Below, one piece after another: positions 1-4,524 of a stretch of DNA of 15,878 nucleotides (positions are counted from its first letter, which is position 1; the number at the start of each line of letters is the position of its first letter). The notes beneath the pieces were generated by a model. That model saw only the letters and a program-made list of their open reading frames with translations. It did not search any database and was not told where the DNA came from. The DNA comes from Spirochaetaceae bacterium (GTDB lineage: Bacteria; Spirochaetota; Spirochaetia; Treponematales; Breznakiellaceae). A program made the translations under genes and the position numbers. The DNA lies in assembly GCA_031269165.1 (NCBI GenBank), contig JAISZQ010000047.1:1-15878 (forward strand), read 5' to 3'.

Positions 1-291
1 AACCAGTTTGCCCGCGACATCGGGCACTACCGCCACCTGCTTTTCGCTGACGATGTTGCCGTTTACTTCGATGTACGCCTCGAGGGTCCGCCTTTCCGCA
101 TTAGCCGTGCGTACCGCGAAGACCGTATTTTGGTTCCGCGTTTGCGGGCCTCCCGGTCTGCCACCCGATCCGCCCGGCCCTTCCGGCCCGCCCGCCGGTA
201 CCGCTGTGTTGCCGCCCGCCAGTTTTTGCGGGATAAAAACAAAGCCCGCCGCAAGCGCCGCCACGATTATGAACAGTATCAATTTCTTCAA
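1..291 (-). CDS. Efflux pump periplasmic adaptor (HlyD/AcrA-type), N-terminal part, cut by window edge
   Basis: This is the first 97 codons of a gene that continues beyond base 1. I chose a TTG start at 291 because GGAGG (297-301) lies 5 bases upstream, the frame stays open to the edge, and the product begins with a secretion signal (MKKLILFIIVAALAAGFVFI). A Gly/Pro-rich linker follows (about residues 28-50). Then comes a stretch typical of the first strands of RND or ABC-type adaptors, including the motif VNGNIVSEKQVAVVPDVAGK near residues 76-95. Such proteins bridge an inner-membrane transporter and a TolC-like channel. The gene starts 20 bases after the TolC-like gene ends, so the two are almost certainly cotranscribed, with the transporter expected to the left. 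The family is well supported; transporter class (RND or MacB-type) and substrate cannot be told. Confidence 0.85.
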   Translation of the reverse strand, partial: MKKLILFIIVAALAAGFVFIPQKLAGGNTAVPAGGPEGPGGSGGRPGGPQTRNQNTVFAVRTANAERRTLEAYIEVNGNIVSEKQVAVVPDVAGKLV

Positions 292-310
292 GATTGCCTC
301 CAAATAAATC

Positions 311-1588
311 CTAAAAGGTAAACGCGGTATTCAATTCTTTTTCTAAATCCAATACCGCCGCGATAAGATTGTAGTATTCCTGCCAGACCTGATATTTTGC
401 CTGCGACAGGCTGTCCCCGGCGTTCCGCAGACTCTGGTAATCCGCTGCCCCCTGCCGATAGGCTTCCTCGTACATTGTGTAGGTGCTTTCCGCCAATTCC
501 ACATTCAGAACGAGGGCTTCTATCGTTTCCGTGGTTTGGGTTATCGTCCGTTCGTACTGCCTGATACGGTCTTCCCGGTTTCGCAGCGATTCGGCCAGTT
601 GTAATTGGGAAGATTGAATGCTGTCGTCAAGCGTATCCAACTGGGTTTTTGCCGCAGACCAGGGCAAAAAGCCGTCTATGTTTATCCCTAAACTAATCGA
701 AAAAGAACCGGATGAATCATTCCAGGCTTCATTGCGGTAAAGCGGGTTGGTATTCCAAGAAAGCCGCAGACTTGGCATATAGGCCCCGTGCCACGCCGCT
801 TTCCGCTGGGCTTCCAGTGTTTTTATCCCCTGGAGCAACGCCGCCGTTTCAAGGGATTCCCCCCGGCTTTCTTCACCGGCAACACCACCGCCTGAATATT
901 CAAGACTACCCTGCAACCGCAATGCAGTTTCCTGTTCAATCCCCAATACCGCCTTAAAGGAATCCAGCGCATTGGCGTACAGGGTCTCGGCGCTTCGTAC
1001 CTTGGGCCGCTGGTTTTCCCTATCCACCCGCGCCGACAGTTCATCAAGCCGGGAAGCCTGCCCGACTTTAGCAAGGGCGGCGCTTTCCTCATACCGCGCC
1101 TGGGCGCTTGCGAGACTTTGAGATGCCAGTTCAACATTAGCCTGTAACAGCAGGATTTGATAAAAAAGTTTTCGCACCTGCAATTCCAATTCCTGCCGGG
1201 CCATTTTTTCGCTCAAAAGACCCGCCTCATAGTCCGCGCGGGCCTTCTTTATGTTTTCCATTATTGCGGTTGACAGGCTGACTGATGCCGACAGAGAAAC
1301 CCCCGGCGTCCAGACGTTTTGTTCCGGGGATACCGGTCCGGTCATTGAGCTGGGATGACTTATCCCCGCAGAGGCGCTCACGGAGGGCAGCAGACTGTTC
1401 CATGCCCGGTCGCCGGTCCGCTTTTTCCCCGCAAGTTCCAGGGCGTTCCGTTCCAGACTCAAGTTTCTTTCCAACGCAATCGCCACCGCCTCATCAACGG
1501 TCAGGGTTCTTTGCGGCAGGTCTTGCCCCCAAGCCTCGACAAAACAAAAGATAATAAGGCTTATGCAAAGCAGTCTGTTTCTTTTCAT
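311..1588 (-). CDS. TolC-family outer membrane efflux protein
   Basis: The 425-residue product has a signal peptide (residues 1-21, ending near EAWGQ). Mature sequence opens with LTVDEAVAIALERNLSLERN, the usual start of an outer-membrane efflux factor. Long helical, Gln/Ala/Glu-rich segments (about 105-205 and 310-425) fit the coiled-coil alpha-barrel; short beta segments with SLSASVSLS and SFSISLGIN fit the two membrane-strand regions of the internally duplicated OEP fold. The length is normal for the family. The protein would form the exit duct of a tripartite pump together with the adaptor gene immediately downstream. The ATG at 1588 is the only sensible start before the signal peptide, but I see no good ribosome binding site in front of it; an overlapping ATG at 1609 is in another frame. 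Substrate unknown. Confidence 0.93.
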   Translation of the reverse strand: MKRNRLLCISLIIFCFVEAWGQDLPQRTLTVDEAVAIALERNLSLERNALELAGKKRTGDRAWNSLLPSVSASAGISHPSSMTGPVSPEQNVWTPGVSLSASVSLSTAIMENIKKARADYEAGLLSEKMARQELELQVRKLFYQILLLQANVELASQSLASAQARYEESAALAKVGQASRLDELSARVDRENQRPKVRSAETLYANALDSFKAVLGIEQETALRLQGSLEYSGGGVAGEESRGESLETAALLQGIKTLEAQRKAAWHGAYMPSLRLSWNTNPLYRNEAWNDSSGSFSISLGINIDGFLPWSAAKTQLDTLDDSIQSSQLQLAESLRNREDRIRQYERTITQTTETIEALVLNVELAESTYTMYEEAYRQGAADYQSLRNAGDSLSQAKYQVWQEYYNLIAAVLDLEKELNTAFTF

Positions 1589-1612
1589 GCCCAGACAATA
1601 GAAGGTTCATAA

Positions 1613-1815
1613 AAGAAAAGCAATAAACAGGAGATTAAATGATTTATAATTTTTTGTTATATTTGTGTTTTTGTAAGGCTTTAGCCTGAAAACTGCAAGA
1701 GCCGAAGGCGTCAGCCTGTCAAAACTCGCTCGTGTTTTGGAACAGGCTCTTAAACAATTCACTGTCTTTCGGGTTCCCTTCCACTATTTCGCACGTCGGT
1801 ATTAATCTGACTTTA
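1613..1815. other. Intergenic region between divergent genes; AT-rich stretch and imperfect hairpin
   Basis: Bases 1617-1675 are very AT-rich and should hold the leftward promoter of the efflux operon, but no clear -35/-10 pair can be singled out. Bases 1713-1748 form an imperfect hairpin: AGCCTGT and AAAAC pair with GTTTT and ACAGGCT across a C/GGA internal loop. AAGAGCC at 1697 can instead pair with GGCTCTT at 1745, so two folds compete. The 10-mer GAACAGGCTC in this hairpin recurs at 3096 and, inverted, near 15498. Confidence 0.4.
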
Positions 1816-1845
1816 TAGACAAACTCTAAATAGCGTTGGTATACT
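1816..1845 (+). promoter_or_regulatory. Candidate promoter of the outer-membrane protein gene
   Basis: TAGACA (1816-1821) and TATACT (1840-1845) are separated by 18 bases, and TGG precedes the -10 box, giving an extended -10. Transcription would begin near 1852, leaving a leader of about 58 bases. The match to the sigma-70 pattern is good but not experimentally supported. Confidence 0.45.
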
Positions 1846-1909
1846 GGACGAGTCAACGTAAACGGCAATAAGGAATCGTCTTTTGCCCACGGGGACGAAG
1901 GCAGGTTTT

Positions 1910-2641
1910 ATGAAAAGGGAAAGTTTGTTCTATAAATTGAGAACGCATGTCTTGGTTATGCTTCTTTTAGCCGCCGCCGGACGCGGGACACTTTGCGGGC
2001 AAGTAAACGCCCAGACGCCCGCCGCGCCCGCGCAAGGGCCGCAACAGAATCAGCAGACACAGACTGAAACTGCGGCAAAGGCTGACCCGGAGCGTGCCCG
2101 CTTCGTCGTGGATGTGAATCCGTTCATGTGGATATTCTCCGGTATCCTCGATGAAAATAATAACCGTTCCCTCTTTTTCGATATAGGCATCCAGTTCAAT
2201 ATGCTTCCGTCCGTCGCGTTGCGCTTTAACCCGTCTTTTTCGTCTGGTTTTACCAGCGAAACGGCCTTTAGCGATTCGCAGACGGAGTTCTTGGAGGCTG
2301 ACCTTCCCATCTCGCTTTTTTGTTTTCCTTTTCCGCACGACACGTATCTGGATATGCTTTTTTTCGGGGTCTCGGTGGTATTCGCGTATTACAACGCGAC
2401 GAGCGTAGACCCCGATACGACCACGACCTTTGTGTCTGTCGGCGCGTTGCTGGAAGTAGGATACCAGCTTAGGCTTTCCAACCATCTGACCATTACCCCC
2501 AGCATAGGCGTATCGCGTATATTCCCGAAGCTCATTGATGGTGATACGTATTTCACGCCCAACTTTAAACTCTATTCTCCCTGGACGTTCGACACACCCG
2601 TTGCGCCACGCGCACGGGTAACGGTTGGTTTCTGGGTCTGA
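1910..2641 (+). CDS. Secreted / outer-membrane beta-barrel-like protein of unknown function
   Basis: The product is 243 residues from the ATG at 1910. Residues 1-31 read as a signal peptide: basic start MKRESLFYK, hydrophobic VLVMLLLAAAG, then a possible cleavage near LCGQVNAQ. A Gln/Pro/Ala/Thr-rich spacer follows (about 32-60). The rest is alternating hydrophobic and polar residues with aromatic girdles and turns (VALRFNPSF, LDMLFFGVSVVFAYYN, LLEVGYQLRLSNHLTITPSIG). It ends in a strand, RARVTVGFWV, as small outer-membrane barrels often do. An in-frame TTG at 1883 has an AGGA (1871-1874) upstream and would add nine residues; I prefer 1910 because the signal peptide then starts normally. I recognise no named family. 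A periplasmic lipocalin-like protein is an alternative. Confidence 0.7.
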   Translation: MKRESLFYKLRTHVLVMLLLAAAGRGTLCGQVNAQTPAAPAQGPQQNQQTQTETAAKADPERARFVVDVNPFMWIFSGILDENNNRSLFFDIGIQFNMLPSVALRFNPSFSSGFTSETAFSDSQTEFLEADLPISLFCFPFPHDTYLDMLFFGVSVVFAYYNATSVDPDTTTTFVSVGALLEVGYQLRLSNHLTITPSIGVSRIFPKLIDGDTYFTPNFKLYSPWTFDTPVAPRARVTVGFWV

Positions 2642-2668
2642 GCGGACAACGGCAATTCGGCCGGGACA

Positions 2669-2691
2669 CGCCCCAGTCCTACCTTGGGGCG
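2669..2691 (+). other. Hairpin downstream of the outer-membrane protein gene
   Basis: CGCCCCA pairs with TGGGGCG around a 9-base loop, starting 28 bases after the stop codon. There is no T run, so it is a weak terminator candidate; it could instead stabilise the mRNA end. Confidence 0.35.
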
Positions 2692-2759
2692 AATGGATAA
2701 TGGAGAATTGAAAATGCCGTGTCGAGGCGCGAAGCGCGCTTCCCGTTATTCATTTTTCA

Positions 2760-2768
2760 TGGTATACT
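2760..2768 (+). promoter_or_regulatory. Candidate extended -10 promoter of the small membrane protein gene
   Basis: TGGTATACT is an extended -10 element identical to the one at 1837-1845. The -35 position (about 2740) has no good match, as is common for extended -10 promoters. The predicted start of transcription near 2775 leaves a leader of about 23 bases that includes the ribosome binding site. Confidence 0.4.
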
Positions 2769-2797
2769 ATTTGATACTTTTTTGAAGGAGACGAAGC

Positions 2798-3076
2798 ATG
2801 GGAACATCCATTGAACAGATCGGCATTCTCGTCGGCATTGTTACCGGGGTTTTTGGTATTGTTATAGGGGTTTCCAGTTTCATCTATGCGGCAGTGCAGT
2901 CCCGCCGCCAGCGGAAGCATGAACGGCTGTATTTCTTGGCTAATCTTATTGTGGATAAGAGTATACCGCGAAAGTCTCGGCAGATTTTTTTTGATGAGTA
3001 TATCGCGAAAGGCGGGAATGGCTCCTTTGTTAAATTCTGGTTTGACGAGGAAAAGGAGCTGGAGGCTAAAAAATAG
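2798..3076 (+). CDS. Small one-helix membrane protein, hypothetical
   Basis: A 92-residue protein. Residues 7-32 (IGILVGIVTGVFGIVIGVSSFIYAAV) form one long membrane helix, followed at once by a strongly basic stretch (QSRRQRKHER) and a mixed-charge soluble tail rich in Lys/Glu and aromatics. By the positive-inside rule the tail should be cytoplasmic and the N-terminus outside. AAGGAG (2785-2790) sits 7 bases before the ATG, so translation is well supported. There is no partner gene in an operon: a repeat island follows. I do not recognise the family. The tail length and charge would suit a scaffold or a small regulatory membrane protein, but that is a guess. Confidence 0.65.
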   Translation: MGTSIEQIGILVGIVTGVFGIVIGVSSFIYAAVQSRRQRKHERLYFLANLIVDKSIPRKSRQIFFDEYIAKGGNGSFVKFWFDEEKELEAKK

Positions 3077-3477
3077 GGAAGAAGGAAAAAACCACGAACA
3101 GGCTCATTTGTTCGGGTGGTTGCCGACCTTTTGCCGTGATTTTCTATCCCTTGTGGTTCGTAGTTCATTTTAATCCGCATCGCCATCAGGCGTAGTCTGC
3201 GGTTCCCTGTCAACAACTTAAGTAAAAAGAAAAGAAAGGTCCGCGGATTTTCACGGATTATACCCCGCTCGATCCGTGTTAATCCGCGGTTCCCTGTCAT
3301 TGTGCTATCCACATTCATTCGTGGTTCCGTCATTGCGAGCGAAGCGAAGCAATCCAGCGTGAGGGCCTTTTCTGTCTGGATTGCTTCGGCAACGGCAAAT
3401 TGCCGCGCCCTCGCAATGACGGAGGGCTCGCCGCACTTATTCGGATTCATTCGCGTTCATTCGCGGACGAAAAACGG
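3077..3477. repeat. Repeat island I: mosaic of dispersed intergenic repeats
   Basis: There is no gene here. The stretch contains an imperfect hairpin in which CCGCGGATTTTCACGGAT (3241-3258) pairs with 3272-3289, apart from two central mismatches. It also contains the phrases AATCCGCGGTTCCCTGTCA (3281-3299) and ATTCATTCGCGTTCATTCGC (near 3445), the 15-mer TGTCAACAACTTAAG (3208-3222, repeated at 4111-4125), GAACAGGCTC (3096-3105), and palindromic element A (3327-3422, listed separately). These phrases are shared with repeat island II, so both islands are built from the same pieces. Confidence 0.75.
3327..3422. repeat. Palindromic element A (GTCATTGCGAG family)
   Basis: The element is bounded by CCGTCATTGCGAG and CTCGCAATGACGG, perfect inverted ends. 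Inner arms GAAGCAATCCAG (3346) and CTGGATTGCTTC (3376) also pair. Between the inner right arm and the right end lies a small extra hairpin, CGGCAAATTGCCG (3393-3405). Eight copies of this family lie in the window. Similar sequences are known to me from intergenic regions of many unrelated bacteria. Confidence 0.85.
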
Positions 3478-3819
3478 TTAATCGGGCCATTCATCGCGCA
3501 ACTCCCGCTGGTACTGAACGGCGTCTTCGGGATACACGCCTTTCAGACAACCGGCATACTTCGCAAGCGGGTCAACGCCCGTTTTCTCCCATTCGGCAAG
3601 CCGTTCCGCCGTCTTTTGTCTGGCCTCCGCCTTCAGTTCCTCGATAGACGGGAACGGGGGAGGTGTATAGGAAAACGCTTTTCGCGCCCGCGCTATGTCC
3701 GCAAGCGCGACCGGAAGGAAAGCATAGTCTTTCTCTTCAAGCACCGCATTAAGGTATTCCTCAATGTCCTTCTCGGTCTTCAGGTAGTCAACAATGTCAA
3801 ATCTCTTTGTCTTCAGCAT
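3478..3819 (-). CDS. Chimeric antitoxin-like protein (HigA-type N-terminus, different C-terminus)
   Basis: A 113-residue protein. Residues 1-47 (TKRFDIVDYLKTEKDIEEYL, ending in ALADIARARK) match my memory of the N-terminus of the HigA-like addiction-module antidote family, whose members then continue into a helix-turn-helix. Here that domain is absent. From about residue 50 the protein continues as PSIEELKAEARQKTAERLAE and ends DPLAKYAGCLKGVYPEDAVQYQRELRDEWPD-like, which resembles the tail of a different, VapB/Phd-style antitoxin. The ATG follows the toxin stop codon with no gap and uses GGAGG (3828-3832) inside the toxin's final codons, so toxin-antitoxin coupling is preserved. Without the DNA-binding domain it is unlikely to repress its promoter; it may be a decay product or a rewired antitoxin. 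Confidence 0.6.
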   Translation of the reverse strand: MLKTKRFDIVDYLKTEKDIEEYLNAVLEEKDYAFLPVALADIARARKAFSYTPPPFPSIEELKAEARQKTAERLAEWEKTGVDPLAKYAGCLKGVYPEDAVQYQRELRDEWPD

Positions 3820-3960
3820 TTACCGCACCTCCGCCATTTCTCTAGCCTTTTCAATATCCCGTTTTTGCGTGGACTTATCCCCGCCGCAAAGACCGCCAAG
3901 CCAGTTGTATTGTTTATAAGACAAATTGTCAATGGGAAGGCGTTGGACAAAAGGATAAGG
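3820..3960 (-). pseudogene. Remnant of a HigB/RelE-type toxin gene (C-terminal codons only)
   Basis: Reading leftward, the frame ending at the stop TAA (3822-3820) encodes LCGGDKSTQKRDIEKAREMA followed by EVR (3891-3823). LCGGDKSTQ..DI..AKE is the hallmark C-terminus of the phage-derived HigB-like addiction-module killer family. Upstream codons in the same frame (QRLPIDNLSYKQYNWLGG) do not look like that family, and the frame closes with a TGA inside palindromic element B, which begins at 3961. No start codon of suitable position exists. The toxin has therefore lost all but about 23 recognisable residues. Confidence 0.65.
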
Positions 3961-4096
3961 CCGTCATTGCGAGCCGCGAAGCGGCGAAGCAATCCAGACG
4001 GGGAATGCGGGTAAACATTTCGCGTTGCCTTCTGGATTGCTTCGGCAACGGCAAATTGCTAACGGCAACTATGTTGCCGCGCCCTCGCAATGACGG
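3961..4096. repeat. Palindromic element B (GTCATTGCGAG family, long variant)
   Basis: Ends CCGTCATTGCGAG and CTCGCAATGACGG are perfect inverted repeats. Inner arms GAAGCAATCCAGA and TCTGGATTGCTTC pair. The right side carries an enlarged insertion (4044-4080) made of repeated CGGCAAC/GTTGCCG pieces in the position where element A carries one small hairpin. The element ends the open frame of the toxin remnant and may have caused its truncation. Confidence 0.85.
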
Positions 4097-4459
4097 GAGA
4101 CATCCCCCGTTGTCAACAACTTAAGAATTTTGGTCCGCGAATGGCGCGAATAAATACGAATAATACATACCCATCAGCGCCTATCCGCATCCATCCGCGC
4201 AATCCGCGGTTCCCCTGTCATTGCGAGGCGCGAAGCGGCGAAGCAATCCAGACGGGGGATGCCTTCACCCTAGATTGCTTCGGGCTACGCCCTCGCAATG
4301 ACGAGTGGCTCGCCGCGCCTATCCGCATTCATTCGCGTTCATTCGCGGACCTTTTTATCCGCGCCAATCCGCATCCCTCCGCGCCCTCCGCGGTTCCCCT
4401 GCAACTTATGCCAAAATCCGCGCAATGTATGCGGGGGAAAAACCGGGGCGGCAAAACCG
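4097..4459. repeat. Repeat island II: dispersed intergenic repeats
   Basis: There is no gene here. The stretch holds TGTCAACAACTTAAG (4111-4125), GGTCCGCG (4131), several ATCCGC / ATTCGCG phrases, AATCCGCGGTTCCCCTGTCA (4201-4220), palindromic element C (4217-4302) and a second run of Pu/Py-alternating ATTCGCG/ATCCGCG phrases to about 4400. Composition and phrase order repeat those of island I across the toxin-antitoxin remnant. Confidence 0.7.
4217..4302. repeat. Palindromic element C (GTCATTGCGAG family)
   Basis: GTCATTGCGAG and CTCGCAATGAC are the inverted ends. The inner arm GAAGCAATC pairs with GATTGCTTC, and the tip hairpin is GGGCTACGCCC. The element overlaps the end of an AATCCGCGGTTCCCCTGTCA phrase, so one repeat type is embedded in the other. 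Confidence 0.85.
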
Positions 4460-4468
4460 TGGTATTCT
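4460..4468 (+). promoter_or_regulatory. Candidate extended -10 promoter of the permuted GH3 gene
   Basis: TGGTATTCT differs by one base from the extended -10 elements at 1837 and 2760. Transcription would start near 4475, about 50 bases before the ATG. No convincing -35 box is seen. An alternative -10 is TATAGA at 4473. Confidence 0.3.
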
Positions 4469-4501
4469 CCTTTATAGATGAGCGATAAGGCTCAAAACAC
4501 G

Positions 4502-4511
4502 TAAACGTTTA
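4502..4511. promoter_or_regulatory. Candidate LacI-family operator
   Basis: TAAACGTTTA is a perfect 10-bp palindrome with the central CG and AAACGTTT core typical of LacI/GalR-family operators. It lies 3 bases before the Shine-Dalgarno GGAG (4515-4518) and downstream of the candidate promoter, a position where a bound repressor would block elongation or initiation. No LacI-type gene lies in the window. Confidence 0.4.
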
Positions 4512-4524
4512 ATAGGAGAAATGT

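Noticed and set aside
1967..2485. 172-residue minus-strand open frame opposite the outer-membrane protein
   Set aside because: It is very basic and low in hydrophobic patterning, whereas the plus strand encodes a signal peptide and beta-strand pattern.
3400..4488. Plus-strand open frames of 204 and 132 residues in the repeat islands
   Set aside because: They translate palindromic elements and repeat phrases (CHCEARSGEAIQ-like wording), a known annotation artefact of this repeat family, and the first is antisense to the antitoxin gene.
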